Assembly (NCBI RefSeq): GCF_000496835.1
Contig: NZ_AWXW01000028.1
Span: 1 to 49,375 of the forward strand
Direction: 5' to 3'
DNA from: Thalassobacillus devorans MSP14
Lineage (GTDB): Bacteria; Bacillota; Bacilli; Bacillales; Halobacillaceae
DNA length: 49,375 nt
Shown here: one piece after another, positions 18,877-29,178 of the stretch
Layout: every line of letters begins with the position of its first letter
Position numbering within the stretch: position 1 is the first letter of the stretch
Translations under genes and position numbers: made by a program
The notes under the pieces: generated by a model
Seen by the model: the letters and a program-made list of their open reading frames with translations, nothing else
Databases searched by the model: none
What the model was told of the DNA's origin: nothing

Positions 18877-18905
18877 TTGAAATAACAATGGTTTTAAGAT
18901 ATGAT
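18877..18905 (+). promoter_or_regulatory. sigma-A promoter of glmU-prs
   Basis: TTGAAA (18877-18882), 17 bp, TATGAT (18900-18905), 33 bp before the glmU ATG. Confidence 0.75.
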
Positions 18906-18937
18906 TTTTATGGATAAATAGGATGGAGGGTTACTTC

Positions 18938-20317
18938 ATGGGGAATAGATATGCCGTTGTGCTTGCGGCTGGTCAGGGTACAAGGATGAAGTCTAAACTT
19001 TACAAAGTTTTGCATCCTGTATGCGGCAAACCAATGGTACAGCATGTTGTAGATCAATTGAACAAAGTGGATTTAAGTGAATTGATTACAGTGGTAGGTT
19101 TCGGAGCTGAGAAAGTTCAGGATCAGTTAGGCGAAGACAGCCACTATGTCATCCAGGAGGAGCAGCTAGGAACAGGACATGCGGTTCTCCAGGCTGAAGA
19201 TATTCTGGCAGACAAAGAAGGCACGACGCTGGTTGTTTGTGGGGATACGCCGTTATTGACAGGGGAGACATTACAGGCGTTGATTGATCATCATGATCAA
19301 GAAGGAGCGCTGGCAACAGTTCTGACCGCTCATGCTGATGACCCGACAGGATATGGCCGTGTCATTCGCGGAGCAACAGGAGAAGTCGAGCGAATTGTCG
19401 AACATAAAGATGCCAATAATGAAGAAAGAGAAATTAAGGAAATCAATACAGGCACTTATTGTTTTGATAACCGGGCGTTATTTGACGCCTTACAAAATGT
19501 GTCGAATGACAATGTTCAAGGGGAATACTACTTGCCGGATGTCATTGAAATCCTGAAAGATAAACAAGAAAAAATCAGCGCTTACCAAACGGATGATTTT
19601 TCAGAAACGCTGGGAGTCAATGATCGTGTTGCACTCGCTCAGGCTGAAAAAACGATGAAGCAGCGCATCAATGAGCACCATATGCGGAACGGGGTTACTT
19701 TGGTTGACGTAGATAATACTTACATTGGCCCGGATGTAAAGATTGGCCAGGATGTTATCATATATCCCGGATCAGTAATCGATGGGCACACAGTGGTTGA
19801 AGATGATGCCATTATCGGGCCGCACACTACAATAGAAAACTGCCGTATAGGCGCTGGTACAGTCATTAGACAAAGCGTAGCTGCCGACAGTAACATCGGG
19901 AATCGTGTCCAAATTGGTCCTTTTGCACATATTCGTCCGCAGTCTGATTTAGGTGACGAAGTAAAGATCGGTAATTTTGTAGAAGTGAAAAAGGCTGCTT
20001 TTGGTAATAAGAGTAAAGCTTCCCATTTGAGTTATATCGGTGATGCGGAGGTAGGCAGCGGAGTGAATATCGGTTGTGGAACAATTACAGTCAACTATGA
20101 TGGCGCTAATAAGCATCTGACCACGATTGAAGATGATGCGTTTGTGGGGTGCAATTCGAACTTGATTGCTCCTGTAACGGTGGGTAAAGGAGCTTATGTA
20201 GCTGCAGGATCCACCATCAATGAAGATGTGCCGGCAGAAGCACTTTCGATTGCACGCTCGCGTCAAACGAACAAAGAAGGCTACGCTTCAAAAATGAAAA
20301 ATTCAAAAAAAGGTTAA
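18938..20317 (+). CDS. glmU: bifunctional GlcN-1-P acetyltransferase / UDP-GlcNAc pyrophosphorylase
   Basis: A 459-residue GlmU that makes UDP-GlcNAc, precursor of peptidoglycan and teichoic acids. The N-terminal nucleotidyltransferase has [11 protein letters not shown] at 9-19; the C-terminal half is a left-handed beta helix of hexapeptide repeats from about residue 252, with the NYDGANKH active-site segment near 385. Start at ATG 18938, eight bases after GGAGG; an in-frame ATG at 18923 overlaps the ribosome binding site. prs follows 15 bp later, so UDP-GlcNAc and PRPP synthesis are cotranscribed. Confidence 0.97.
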   Translation: MGNRYAVVLAAGQGTRMKSKLYKVLHPVCGKPMVQHVVDQLNKVDLSELITVVGFGAEKVQDQLGEDSHYVIQEEQLGTGHAVLQAEDILADKEGTTLVVCGDTPLLTGETLQALIDHHDQEGALATVLTAHADDPTGYGRVIRGATGEVERIVEHKDANNEEREIKEINTGTYCFDNRALFDALQNVSNDNVQGEYYLPDVIEILKDKQEKISAYQTDDFSETLGVNDRVALAQAEKTMKQRINEHHMRNGVTLVDVDNTYIGPDVKIGQDVIIYPGSVIDGHTVVEDDAIIGPHTTIENCRIGAGTVIRQSVAADSNIGNRVQIGPFAHIRPQSDLGDEVKIGNFVEVKKAAFGNKSKASHLSYIGDAEVGSGVNIGCGTITVNYDGANKHLTTIEDDAFVGCNSNLIAPVTVGKGAYVAAGSTINEDVPAEALSIARSRQTNKEGYASKMKNSKKG

Positions 20318-20332
20318 CGGAGGGTATTTCAA

Positions 20333-21286
20333 ATGGCAACTGGTTATAAGGATCCATCCTTGAAGGTATTTTCATTAAATTCCAATCCTTCATTAGCGCA
20401 GGAAATTGCGGAAAATATTGGTACGGAACTGGGAAAATGCTCTGTAACGACTTTCAGTGACGGGGAAATTCAAATTAATATTGAAGAGAGCATCCGGGGC
20501 TGTGACGTCTATGTCGTACAATCCACCTGTGCTCCAGTAAACCAGCATATCATGGAACTTCTTATCATGATTGACGCATTGAAGCGGGCGTCTGCAAGAA
20601 CAATTAATATCGTGATGCCTTACTATGGGTATGCACGGCAGGATCGTAAAGCCCGTTCTCGTGAACCGATCACTGCTAAGCTTGTAGCGAACCTGCTGCA
20701 AACTGCAGGGGCGACACGTGTATTAATGCTTGATTTGCATGCGCCGCAAATCCAGGGATTTTTCGATATTCCAATTGATCATCTTGTTGGAGTCCCGATT
20801 CTATCTGAGTATTTCGAAGAGAAAAATTTTGATGATGTTGTTGTCGTTTCCCCGGATCACGGAGGCGTTACCCGTGCAAGAAAGATGGCGGATATATTGA
20901 AAGCGCCGATTGCTATCATAGATAAACGCAGGCCGCGTCCAAACGTATCTGAAGTGATGAATATCGTTGGTAATATTGAAGGGAAAACGGCTATTCTGAT
21001 TGATGATATCATTGACACTGCAGGTACGATCACGCTTGCTGCCAATGCTTTAGTAGAAAATGGCGCCAAAGATGTCTATGCCTGCTGTACCCACCCGGTA
21101 CTCTCCGGTCCTGCTATTGAGCGGATCGAAAACTCTAAGATAAAAGAGCTGGTTGTCACCAATACGATTCCACTTGGTGAAGACAAGAAAATTGATAAAG
21201 TAACAGAACTATCCATTGCACCATTGATCAGTGAAGCGATCATCCGTGTGCATGAATTCAAATCCATTAGTATTTTGTTCGACTGA
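20333..21286 (+). CDS. prs: ribose-phosphate pyrophosphokinase
   Basis: A 317-residue PRPP synthetase, the same length as in B. subtilis. It transfers pyrophosphate from ATP to ribose 5-phosphate, feeding nucleotides, His and Trp. The Mg-binding DLHAPQ motif is at 134-139, the KRRPRPN flexible-loop region at 198-204 and the PRPP loop [10 protein letters not shown] at about 222-232. An ATP loop with FSDGE is at 41-45. Cotranscribed with glmU; the PRPP it makes is also the effector of PurR encoded just upstream. GGAGGG precedes the ATG. Confidence 0.97.
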   Translation: MATGYKDPSLKVFSLNSNPSLAQEIAENIGTELGKCSVTTFSDGEIQINIEESIRGCDVYVVQSTCAPVNQHIMELLIMIDALKRASARTINIVMPYYGYARQDRKARSREPITAKLVANLLQTAGATRVLMLDLHAPQIQGFFDIPIDHLVGVPILSEYFEEKNFDDVVVVSPDHGGVTRARKMADILKAPIAIIDKRRPRPNVSEVMNIVGNIEGKTAILIDDIIDTAGTITLAANALVENGAKDVYACCTHPVLSGPAIERIENSKIKELVVTNTIPLGEDKKIDKVTELSIAPLISEAIIRVHEFKSISILFD

Positions 21287-21303
21287 TTTTAATAGAAAAA
21301 CAG

Positions 21304-21329
21304 GTTTAGCTCAGACAGCGAAAGGGAAA
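21304..21329 (+). promoter_or_regulatory. candidate sigma-B promoter of ctc
   Basis: GTTTAG (21304-21309, in AGGTTTAG), 14 bp, GGGAAA (21324-21329). This fits the sigma-B pattern rGGTTTrA, 12-15 bp, GGGwAw and is 45 bp upstream of the ctc start; B. subtilis ctc is a classical sigma-B gene. Confidence 0.65.
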
Positions 21330-21373
21330 CATTACTAAATAGATGGTTTTTATTTCAATGGAGGGTGATTAAC

Positions 21374-22027
21374 TTGGGAATTCAATTAAAAGCAAATCAA
21401 AGAACAGATTTGAAACAATCAACGAGCAGGGAATTACGCCAGGAAGGCAATGTACCTGCTGTTGTATATGGTAAAGATAAGGAACCGATCACTGTATCTG
21501 TCAATAGCATCGAACTATTGAAAACAGTACGTGACGAGGGAAGAAACGCAATCATTTCCCTGGATGTAGAAGGTAATAAAACAGTAGATGTCATGCTTCA
21601 TGAATATCAGATCGATCCGCTTAAGGACGAGCTTATTCATGCAGACTTCTATATTGTCGACATGGCTCAGGAAATGGACGTCGAAGTGCCAGTACGCCTG
21701 GACGGAGAAGCAATTGGTTCAAAAGAAGGCGGAGTACTACAGCAGCCTCTTTACCACCTGCAGGTCCGTGCGAAGCCAAACAATATTCCAGAAGAGATTA
21801 CAGTCGATGTATCTGAACTGCAAGTCGGAGACAGTATCATGGTCAGCGACTTGAAGCAGGGCCGTAACTACGAAATCCTTGATGATGAAAATCAAACGAT
21901 CGTTTCTGTCACTCCGCCGGAAGAAATGCCGGAAGAACCAGAAACTGATGACGCAGAGGCAGAACCTGAGTTGGTTGGAGCCGATAATGAAAGTGAAGAA
22001 TCCGAAGAAGAAAACGATAAAGAGTAA
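21374..22027 (+). CDS. ctc: ribosomal protein bL25, general stress form (Ctc)
   Basis: A 217-residue protein: a 5S-rRNA-binding L25 domain (about 1-93, including GNVPAVVYGKD), a TL5/Ctc C-terminal beta domain (about 94-180) and a very acidic tail (about 181-217, mostly Glu/Asp). It binds 5S rRNA in the large subunit. Start TTG 21374, six bases after GGAGGGTG; the in-frame GTG at 21365 lies inside that site. A sigma-B-type promoter precedes it. The acidic tail may relate to a salt-tolerant lifestyle, but that is inference. Confidence 0.94.
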   Translation: MGIQLKANQRTDLKQSTSRELRQEGNVPAVVYGKDKEPITVSVNSIELLKTVRDEGRNAIISLDVEGNKTVDVMLHEYQIDPLKDELIHADFYIVDMAQEMDVEVPVRLDGEAIGSKEGGVLQQPLYHLQVRAKPNNIPEEITVDVSELQVGDSIMVSDLKQGRNYEILDDENQTIVSVTPPEEMPEEPETDDAEAEPELVGADNESEESEEENDKE

Positions 22028-22045
22028 ATCTTCGGAAAGTATACA

Positions 22046-22080
22046 GGGGGCGTGACATTGTGTTGCGTCCCTTTTATTTT
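22046..22080 (+). terminator. intrinsic terminator after ctc
   Basis: GGGGCG pairs with CGTCCC (one G-T), followed by TTTTATTTT. A second weak hairpin (CAACCG/CGGTTG) lies at 22089-22111. Confidence 0.65.
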
Positions 22081-22123
22081 AGTCTGCACAACCGTCACAT
22101 CAAAGCGGTTGCGATTTTAAATC

Positions 22124-22132
22124 TGCTATAAT
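22124..22132 (+). promoter_or_regulatory. extended -10 promoter of pth
   Basis: TGcTATAAT at 22124-22132, perfect -10 with TGn extension, 39 bp before the pth ATG. Confidence 0.65.
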
Positions 22133-22170
22133 GTATTATAAGACCTTATGTGTAAAAGGAAGTTGAAAAG

Positions 22171-22731
22171 ATGAAGTGTATCGTGGGTTTAGGAAACCCT
22201 GGTAAAAAATATGAGAAAACGAGACATAATATAGGCTTCATGGTCATCGATCATTTGGCTGCTGAAAACCATTGGGAATTGAAGCAGGAGAAATTCAAAA
22301 CCCTTTATACAATAGAACATATCAATGGGGAAAAGGTTTTGCTTCTTAAACCTCAAACTTATATGAATCTTTCCGGTGAAGCGGTCCGGGCTTTTGCAGA
22401 TTATTACGATTTTGATATTGATGACTTTCTTGTTATTTATGATGACTTGGACTTGCCTCCTGGAAAAATCCGTCTGCGCCAGAAAGGTGGGCATGGGGGG
22501 CATAACGGTATACGGAATATCATCGAACATTTCCACGATAAGTCATTCAAGCGAATCCGTGTAGGAATCGGGCGCCCTGATGTGCCTATGTCGGTTATTG
22601 ATTATGTACTTGGTACTTTTGATAAAGCTCAGCAAGAGCCAGTACAGGCAAGCATTGATAAAGCTGCGAAGGCATGTGAAGCATGGCTCGATCGCCCGTT
22701 TCAGGAAGTGATGAATGATTTCAACCAATAA
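22171..22731 (+). CDS. pth: peptidyl-tRNA hydrolase (SpoVC)
   Basis: A 186-residue enzyme that releases tRNA from prematurely dropped peptidyl-tRNA. The start MKCIVGLGNPG carries catalytic-region Asn9 and the general base His19 (KTRHNIGF). The YMNLSGE segment with the second asparagine and DDLDLPPGKIRL with the catalytic-partner aspartate follow. In B. subtilis the gene is spoVC, essential for growth and named for a sporulation mutant. It has its own extended -10 promoter and precedes fin and mfd. Confidence 0.96.
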   Translation: MKCIVGLGNPGKKYEKTRHNIGFMVIDHLAAENHWELKQEKFKTLYTIEHINGEKVLLLKPQTYMNLSGEAVRAFADYYDFDIDDFLVIYDDLDLPPGKIRLRQKGGHGGHNGIRNIIEHFHDKSFKRIRVGIGRPDVPMSVIDYVLGTFDKAQQEPVQASIDKAAKACEAWLDRPFQEVMNDFNQ

Positions 22732-22801
22732 TCACCTGTTTCCTTACGGAAGGTGATCGATTGGTATGTCTTAAATCGTCTGATCATAAACTGTATGAAT
22801 C

Positions 22802-22831
22802 GTATAAATCGTACGGTAGACGGTCAAACTA
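22802..22831 (+). promoter_or_regulatory. candidate sigma-F promoter of fin
   Basis: GTATA (22802-22806), 15 bp, GGTCAAACTA (22822-22831). It matches the sigma-F pattern GywTA, 15-16 bp, GgnrAnAnTw at all but one position and lies 33 bp before the fin ATG. Confidence 0.75.
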
Positions 22832-22863
22832 AGCACAATTGCTCTAATTAGGAGGGTTGTGTG

Positions 22864-23094
22864 ATGTCGATCATATATGTTTGCCGTCATTGTAATAATA
22901 CTGTGGGGAAATTAGAACAGGAAATAGCAGATGAGAATATGCTTGGTCTAGGCAAGTTGACGGAACAAGAGCGAGAAGAAATGATCGAGTTCCAACACAA
23001 TGGGGACCTACGCATAAAAACGATTTGCGATGATTGCCAGGAGGCACTTGATCAAAATCCCCAATATCATGAACTAGACTTTTTCATTCAATAA
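22864..23094 (+). CDS. fin: anti-sigma-F factor Fin (YabK)
   Basis: A 76-residue zinc-ribbon protein, the same length as B. subtilis Fin. Cys7/Cys10 (VCRHC) and Cys55/Cys58 (ICDDC) form two knuckles; CQEALDxNPxYHE-like residues close the family signature. Fin binds sigma-F late in forespore development and helps the switch to sigma-G. Start ATG 22864, six bases after AGGAGGG; an adjacent GTG at 22861 is too close. A sigma-F-like promoter precedes it, which implies feedback of sigma-F on its own inhibitor. Between pth and mfd, as in relatives. Confidence 0.93.
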   Translation: MSIIYVCRHCNNTVGKLEQEIADENMLGLGKLTEQEREEMIEFQHNGDLRIKTICDDCQEALDQNPQYHELDFFIQ

Positions 23095-23154
23095 ACCGTC
23101 GGGATCAAAAAAGGTCTTTGATGGGTGAGAACGATGATTGTGGAGGAATCGTTT

Positions 23155-26100
23155 ATGCAAGGATTAAAGGAATATTTGCATGGCCAAGATGATATCCATT
23201 CCATAGCTTCCGGATTTACTTCCGGGATGCAAGAACAAATGGTATCAGGTTTATCGGGATCTGCCCGCAGTGCGCTCGTCTCCATTGTAAACGAGTCGTT
23301 AGAACGTCCAATTCTGCTTGTTACCCATCAATTGGTCCAGGCACAACAATTGTATGAAGATTTACAGGAGATAGCTGAGGCTGATAAGGTCCATTTATAC
23401 CCGGTCAATGAACTGATCGCTTCGGAAATTGCCATTGCAAGCCCAGAGTTAAAGAGCCAGCGGATCGAGGCATTGAACAATTGGATGAACCAGAGCTCAG
23501 GTATCTTGATTACACCTATTGCTGCATTAAAGCGGATCCTTCCTCCTAAGCCCTATTGGGAACGATACCGTCTTTCCTTTGAAGTTGGGGAGGAAATAGA
23601 CGTCCAGAATTATTTAACCCGGTTAGTAGAAATGGGCTATGAACGCACGGGAATGGTAGCTTCCCCTGGTGAGTTCAGCATTCGTGGGGGAATCATGGAT
23701 ATTTATCCACTGACTGCAGAATTCCCTTATCGAATTGAATTGTTCGATACAGAAGTAGATTCCATTCGAACCTTTGATTCGGAAACCCAACGTTCCCAGG
23801 AAAAGCTGGAACAGATCACTATCGCTCCTGCAACAGAACTTTTAATTACAGAAGAAGATTTCACACGAGCCTCTCATCGCTTAGGAGAGGCCTTAAGTCA
23901 TTCTCTGAAAAAACTTACTAAATCGGAAGCTAAGACACGGCTGACGGAAGTAATTGAACATGATCTGGAGCGGCTTAATCAGCAAGAGCGTTTTCAGGAA
24001 ATGTATAAATATATAAATTTCTACTATGAAGAGCCCGCTAATTTAATAGATTACTTGCCGGAAGATGGCCTTGTAGTAGTGGATGAAATGAGCCGAATTC
24101 AGGAGACTGCCCAGCGACTGGACCAGGAAGAGGCGGAATGGTATCAAAGTCTTTTGGAAGCCAATCAGATGGTACGGGACCTTTCTATCTCTTATGATTG
24201 GCATGACGTATGGTCCAATATCAAACATCCACGGCTATATTTGTCGGTGTTTTTAAGGCATATTCCCAACACACAGCCGGAAAATGTCGTGAATATTTCC
24301 TGCCGTCAGATGCAGCAGTTCCATGGCCAGATGAATTTATTGAAAAATGAAATGGAACGATGGGAAAAGCAGAATTTTTCTGTGTTGATCCTTGCACCTA
24401 ATGACGAGCGGGCGGAAAAGGTGCAAGCTGTACTTGATGACTATGGAATGGAAGCAGCGATCAGTAAGCAGGATGTCACCCTCCCTGTTTCCAAGCCGAC
24501 GATTGTAACAGGGAATATCAGCAGCGGTTTCGAATTGCCGTTGCATAGACTTGCTGTCATTACAGAAAATGAGATGTTCAAAAAGAAAACATCGAAACCG
24601 AAAAGGAAACAAAAGTTGTCCAATGCTGAACGCATCAAGAATTATCAAGAATTAAAGGTCGGCGATTATGTCGTTCATGCTAATCACGGAATCGGAAAGT
24701 ATCTTGGCGTAGAGACGCTGACGATGAATGGGGTGCATAAAGACTTTCTGCTCGTCAAATATTCTGGAAATGACAAACTGTTTGTACCAATCGAGCAGAT
24801 AGATTTAATCCAGAAATACGTCGGTTCTGAAGGCAAAGAACCTAAGGTCTATAAACTTGGCGGCAGCGAATGGGGAAAAGTGAAACGAAAAGTACAATCC
24901 TCCGTCGAGGATATAGCCGATGATTTAATCAAGTTGTATGCCGAACGGGAAGCTTCGAAGGGTCATGCCTTCCAGGAAGATAGTGAAATGCAACGGGAAT
25001 TTGAAGCATCGTTTCCTTATCAGGAAACGCAGGATCAGTTGCAATGTATCGAAGAGATCAAAGAAGATATGGAAAAAATCCGTCCGATGGATCGGCTGCT
25101 TTGTGGGGATGTCGGTTATGGAAAAACAGAAGTAGCTATCCGTGCCGCCTTTAAAGCTGTGGCGGAAGGAAAGCAGGTAGCGATTCTTGTGCCTACCACT
25201 ATCCTCGCGCAGCAGCATTATGAAACCATCCAGGAGCGGTTTCAGGATTTTCCTATCAATATCGGTTTGTTAAGTCGTTTCCGTACAAAAAAACAACAAA
25301 AAGAAACAACCGAGCAAATGAAAAAAGGGTTAGTAGACGTGGTGATAGGTACCCACCGGCTGTTATCCAAAGATGCTCAATTCAAAGAACTCGGATTATT
25401 GGTTGTCGATGAAGAACAGCGTTTCGGTGTTAAGCATAAAGAAAAAATCAAGCAACTGAAAACCAATGTTGACGTGTTGACGTTAACCGCTACACCGATT
25501 CCAAGAACATTGCATATGTCGATGCTGGGGGTACGGGACTTGTCGGTCATCGAAACACCGCCAGAAAACCGGTTTCCGATCCAGACCTATGTGCTCGAAT
25601 ACAATCCAGTATTCATGCGGGAAGCAATCGAGCGTGAGATGGCAAGAGGCGGACAAGTGTTTTTCCTTTTCAACCGCGTAGAAAATATCGAGCGGATGGC
25701 AGAAGAAATTTCGGCACTCGTACCGGAAGCAAGGGTTACTTCGGCCCATGGTCAGATGAACGAAACCGCACTAGAAAATGTCATGTTCTCCTTTTTGGAA
25801 GGTGAATACGATGTCCTGGTCAGCACTACAATCATTGAAACCGGGGTGGATATCCCCAACGTCAATACACTGATTGTCTATGACGCAGATAAGATGGGTC
25901 TCAGCCAGTTGTATCAATTGAGAGGACGGGTCGGTCGTTCCAACCGTGTCGCCTATGCTTATTTTACTTATCAACGGGACAAAGTACTGACAGAGGTCGC
26001 TGAAAAACGGCTGCAGGCAATCAAGGAATTCACAGAGCTGGGATCAGGTTTCAAAATCGCTATGCGCGACCTTTCGATCCGGGGAGCGGGTAACCTGCTG

Positions 26101-26691
26101 GGAGCGCAACAGCATGGTTTCATTGATTCGGTCGGTTTTGATATGTATTCCCAAATGCTGAAGGATGCGATCGAAGCAAAAAGGCAGGGAAAAGAACCAG
26201 AGGAAATTCAGCCATTCCAAGTCGAACTGGATGTGCAAATCGATGCTTATCTGCCGGATACGTATATAGCGGATGAAAAACAAAAAATCGATATTTATAA
26301 ACAGTTCCAGGCGATTGAAAGCGTGGAAGATATCCACGACTTGAGGGATGAAGTAATAGATCGTTTTGGCGACTATCCCGAGGAGGTGGAGAATTTATTC
26401 CTTGTTTCTTCCATGAAAATGCATGCAAAGCAAGCCAGCATCGAATCTGTATCTGAAACAAAGCGTAAAATTGAATTAGTGATGGATGCAGAAGCCAGTC
26501 AGGAAATCGATGGAGCGAAGTTATTCGATCTGGCTAACAGTTATGGCCGGATGGTTCAATTAGGAACAGAAGATCAGAAACTGAAAGTCACGTTCCAATG
26601 GGATAAAAAGACGTACGTTCGGCGTTATGAAGTGGTAGATGAGTTTTTACAACGCCTTCCTGGAATGAAACGGGAAGTATCCACTGCGTGA
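23155..26691 (+). CDS. mfd: transcription-repair coupling factor
   Basis: A 1178-residue SF2 translocase that removes stalled RNA polymerase and recruits UvrA; B. subtilis Mfd has 1177. Order: UvrB-like N-terminal domains (1-about 350), RNA polymerase interaction domain (around 490-560, CarD-like, beginning [14 protein letters not shown]), then the motor with Walker A GDVGYGKT at 651-658 and DEEQ at 752-755. The TRG motif ([10 protein letters not shown]) and a C-terminal TRCF domain follow. ATG 23155 is eight bases after GGAGG; the frame continues upstream to a GTG at 23125 but lacks homology. Strong terminator downstream. Confidence 0.97.
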   Translation: MQGLKEYLHGQDDIHSIASGFTSGMQEQMVSGLSGSARSALVSIVNESLERPILLVTHQLVQAQQLYEDLQEIAEADKVHLYPVNELIASEIAIASPELKSQRIEALNNWMNQSSGILITPIAALKRILPPKPYWERYRLSFEVGEEIDVQNYLTRLVEMGYERTGMVASPGEFSIRGGIMDIYPLTAEFPYRIELFDTEVDSIRTFDSETQRSQEKLEQITIAPATELLITEEDFTRASHRLGEALSHSLKKLTKSEAKTRLTEVIEHDLERLNQQERFQEMYKYINFYYEEPANLIDYLPEDGLVVVDEMSRIQETAQRLDQEEAEWYQSLLEANQMVRDLSISYDWHDVWSNIKHPRLYLSVFLRHIPNTQPENVVNISCRQMQQFHGQMNLLKNEMERWEKQNFSVLILAPNDERAEKVQAVLDDYGMEAAISKQDVTLPVSKPTIVTGNISSGFELPLHRLAVITENEMFKKKTSKPKRKQKLSNAERIKNYQELKVGDYVVHANHGIGKYLGVETLTMNGVHKDFLLVKYSGNDKLFVPIEQIDLIQKYVGSEGKEPKVYKLGGSEWGKVKRKVQSSVEDIADDLIKLYAEREASKGHAFQEDSEMQREFEASFPYQETQDQLQCIEEIKEDMEKIRPMDRLLCGDVGYGKTEVAIRAAFKAVAEGKQVAILVPTTILAQQHYETIQERFQDFPINIGLLSRFRTKKQQKETTEQMKKGLVDVVIGTHRLLSKDAQFKELGLLVVDEEQRFGVKHKEKIKQLKTNVDVLTLTATPIPRTLHMSMLGVRDLSVIETPPENRFPIQTYVLEYNPVFMREAIEREMARGGQVFFLFNRVENIERMAEEISALVPEARVTSAHGQMNETALENVMFSFLEGEYDVLVSTTIIETGVDIPNVNTLIVYDADKMGLSQLYQLRGRVGRSNRVAYAYFTYQRDKVLTEVAEKRLQAIKEFTELGSGFKIAMRDLSIRGAGNLLGAQQHGFIDSVGFDMYSQMLKDAIEAKRQGKEPEEIQPFQVELDVQIDAYLPDTYIADEKQKIDIYKQFQAIESVEDIHDLRDEVIDRFGDYPEEVENLFLVSSMKMHAKQASIESVSETKRKIELVMDAEASQEIDGAKLFDLANSYGRMVQLGTEDQKLKVTFQWDKKTYVRRYEVVDEFLQRLPGMKREVSTA

Positions 26692-26704
26692 TATAAAAAA
26701 TGGA

Positions 26705-26733
26705 GAGAAGGGCGGAGGCTCTTCTCCTTTTTT
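26705..26733 (+). terminator. intrinsic terminator after mfd
   Basis: GAGAAGGG pairs with CTCTTCTC (one G-T), then TTTTTT at 26728-26733. Confidence 0.8.
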
Positions 26734-26775
26734 ATGATTTCAAGCCTATTTCTTACCATAAAACCATTGTTTAGG

Positions 26776-26805
26776 TGAATAGGTTTTTATTGTTGATTCA
26801 TACTA
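26776..26805 (+). promoter_or_regulatory. sigma-G promoter of spoVT
   Basis: TGAATA (26776-26781), 17 bp, CATACTA (26799-26805): an essentially perfect sigma-G promoter, giving a leader of about 75 bases. Confidence 0.85.
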
Positions 26806-26886
26806 AAGTCATCAACTGTATTTTTGTTGTATCCTATCACCAGAAATATTAAGACTAATCATCAAGGAAAGTGAGGCTTCTCAGCT

Positions 26887-27423
26887 ATGAAAGCAACAGG
26901 AATTGTACGTCGCATTGATGATCTCGGAAGAGTGGTTATCCCTAAAGAAATCCGTAGAACACTGAGAATTCGTGAAGGAGATCCTTTAGAGATCTTCGTG
27001 GACCGGGAAGGTGAGGTCATACTTAAAAAATATTCACCGATCAGTGAACTTGGAGACTTTGCGAAGGAATATGCGGACGCCTTATTTGACTCATTAGGGC
27101 AGCCGGTTCTGATTTGTGACCGTGATGAATTTATTGCGGTATCCGGAGGTTCTAAAAAGGATTACTTGAATAAACACATCGGACCGAAGATTGAACAAGC
27201 CATTGATAATCGAACTGTGATGACAGAAAAAAATAACAGCCAGGTAGAGTTGGTACAGGGCCGTGAAGAAGAGCTGGCGTCGTATGTCGTTGGGCCGATC
27301 ATCGCTCAAGGGGATCCGATCGGTTGTGTGGTCATTTATTCAAAAGAAGGGCCGGCATTAGGGGATGTGGAAGCGAAGTCTGTAGAGACAGCTGCAAGCT
27401 TTCTCGCCCGTCAAATGGAATAA
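26887..27423 (+). CDS. spoVT: stage V sporulation regulator SpoVT
   Basis: A 178-residue forespore transcription factor with an AbrB-type swapped-hairpin DNA-binding domain (1-about 50: MKATGIVRRIDDLGRVVIP) and a GAF-like regulatory domain (about 56-178). SpoVT modulates the sigma-G regulon and affects spore coat/cortex and germination. Length is identical to B. subtilis. Its N-terminus is visibly a paralogue of AbrB at 7898-8173. Transcribed alone from a consensus sigma-G promoter and closed by a terminator. Confidence 0.97.
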   Translation: MKATGIVRRIDDLGRVVIPKEIRRTLRIREGDPLEIFVDREGEVILKKYSPISELGDFAKEYADALFDSLGQPVLICDRDEFIAVSGGSKKDYLNKHIGPKIEQAIDNRTVMTEKNNSQVELVQGREEELASYVVGPIIAQGDPIGCVVIYSKEGPALGDVEAKSVETAASFLARQME

Positions 27424-27456
27424 CAGTCTGCGAATTTATTCTATACGTGTTGGGAG

Positions 27457-27493
27457 AAGCTGTATGACTTTAATGCTGTCATACGGCTTTTTA
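27457..27493 (+). terminator. intrinsic terminator after spoVT
   Basis: AGCTGTATGAC pairs with GTCATACGGCT (one G-T), then TTTTT. Confidence 0.85.
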
Positions 27494-27544
27494 AATGGAT
27501 TAGGCTTCTGCAGCATTTGAAATGTGATGGATGGAATACTCGTG

Positions 27545-27553
27545 TGCTATAAT
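27545..27553 (+). promoter_or_regulatory. extended -10 promoter of yabM operon
   Basis: TGcTATAAT at 27545-27553. A start site near 27560 rules out translation from the in-frame ATG at 27556. Confidence 0.65.
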
Positions 27554-27585
27554 GAATGGAAGTAATGATGGAAAGGCGTTCCAAC

Positions 27586-29178
27586 ATGAATGACAAAATA
27601 GAAACCAAGCAGTTTTTCAAGGGTGCATTCATCCTTACATTGGCAGGATTATTCAGTAAAATATTAAGTGCAGGCTACCGGATTCCACTCCAAAATATTA
27701 CAGGGGATCTGGGCTTTTATATTTATCAACAAGTTTATCCTTTTCTTGGGATAGCAATCATGCTTTCACTATACGGCTTTCCGGTGGCAGTATCCAAAAT
27801 GGTGGCAGATTTCAATGATCAGCAACGTGAGCTATCGCTACGCTCTTTTATTCTTCCTGTTTTTGGTATTATACTTCTGTTGAGCGTACTGTTATTTTTA
27901 CTATTATTTACACAAGCATACAGAATTGCAGAATTAATGGGAGACCAGGCTTTATCTGTTCCCATAAGAGCAAGCGCCTATGTTTTCCTTGTGTTACCGT
28001 TCACTTCATTGTTCAGAGGTATATTTCAAGGAACAGGTGATATGAAACCCACTGCTGTATCACAGGTTCTGGAACAGCTCGTCCGTGTCAGCATTATCAT
28101 CATAGTCGCTGTTTTGCTGCTTCAACAATCTGATTTCTACGCTATCGGTACAGGAGCAGCTATCGCATCCGTCGTTGGTTCGGTTGTTGCTGCTATCTTT
28201 CTGGGGGCAGTTTTGATAAAAAGGCGGTTTTGGAGCCGTAACCTACATAGAGATCTTCCTTATAGATATTTTATCAAAACAGTTTTCCTATACGGTTTAT
28301 TCATTAGTGTTAATTATATGTTTCTGCTGCTTATTCAAATGGCTGATGCTTTTACCCTGGTTCCTTCATTAGAAAGTTATGGATTTACTCCTCACGAGGC
28401 AAAAGTGATGAAAGGGGTATTTGATCGTGGTCAGCCCTTGATTCAGCTCGGAATTGTACTAGGTTCTTCACTTGCTCTGGCCCTAATACCGACAATTACG
28501 AAGCAGCGTCTTGAGCAGCAGCCGGATAAATTTCATAATCATTTACATTCAGCATTGAAGCTAAGCTTATTTTTGGCTGCTGGAGCTACGGTGGGACTGA
28601 TCATGATTTTTCCTTACGTCAATAAACTTCTTTATCAAAATAATCAAGGGGAAGCCTATTTGAGAATTCTTATGTTAGTCATCCTGTTCAGTTCAATTGC
28701 AATTACTACATCCTCCGTTCTTCAGGGGGTGGATGCTGTCTATCAGACTGCAGGGGTTATATTGGCAGGAGCAGCAGTGAAGTGGTACGGGAACCTGCTG
28801 CTTGTCCCTTACTTCGGTTTGCACGGAGCCGCCTGGGCTTCAGTGAGTGGAGCGGTTGTAGTACTGGCCTGGAACATATGGCTGATGCGACGCAGGTTCA
28901 GGCCGGTTGTCTGGCGTAAGCTGCCATTTTTAAAAGTTTTCTTAGCCCTGGCGGGAATGACAGCTTTTCTCCTTTTTATAAGTATGCTGGAAAGCTTTTG
29001 GCTGCCGATTGAATCACGAGGTGTTTTATTACTATTCACATTGACAGTGGCTGGCGCAGGGGGGATGGTTTATTTTATGGTATTAATCAGGCTCGGGGTT
29101 TTTTCAAAGGATGAATTGGAACAGATTCCATCAGGAGAGCTGCTGGATAAATGGTTTTCAAGGAGGAAGTACCAATGA
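27586..29178 (+). CDS. yabM: MATE-like polysaccharide/lipid flippase family protein YabM (SpoVB paralogue)
   Basis: A 530-residue integral membrane protein of the MOP (multidrug/oligosaccharide/polysaccharide) superfamily with about 14 hydrophobic segments. It is related to SpoVB and to lipid II flippases; B. subtilis YabM has 532 residues. The substrate in this organism is not known. ATG 27586 follows GGAAAGG by nine bases. The 3' end overlaps yabN by 4 bp (ATGA), so they are cotranslated. The operon has its own extended -10 promoter directly after the spoVT terminator. Confidence 0.88.
   Translation: MNDKIETKQFFKGAFILTLAGLFSKILSAGYRIPLQNITGDLGFYIYQQVYPFLGIAIMLSLYGFPVAVSKMVADFNDQQRELSLRSFILPVFGIILLLSVLLFLLLFTQAYRIAELMGDQALSVPIRASAYVFLVLPFTSLFRGIFQGTGDMKPTAVSQVLEQLVRVSIIIIVAVLLLQQSDFYAIGTGAAIASVVGSVVAAIFLGAVLIKRRFWSRNLHRDLPYRYFIKTVFLYGLFISVNYMFLLLIQMADAFTLVPSLESYGFTPHEAKVMKGVFDRGQPLIQLGIVLGSSLALALIPTITKQRLEQQPDKFHNHLHSALKLSLFLAAGATVGLIMIFPYVNKLLYQNNQGEAYLRILMLVILFSSIAITTSSVLQGVDAVYQTAGVILAGAAVKWYGNLLLVPYFGLHGAAWASVSGAVVVLAWNIWLMRRRFRPVVWRKLPFLKVFLALAGMTAFLLFISMLESFWLPIESRGVLLLFTLTVAGAGGMVYFMVLIRLGVFSKDELEQIPSGELLDKWFSRRKYQ

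Noticed and set aside
22740-22765. Intrinsic terminator after pth
   Set aside because: A hairpin (ATCACC...GGTGAT) exists at about 22731-22756 but no T run follows, so it was not called as a terminator.
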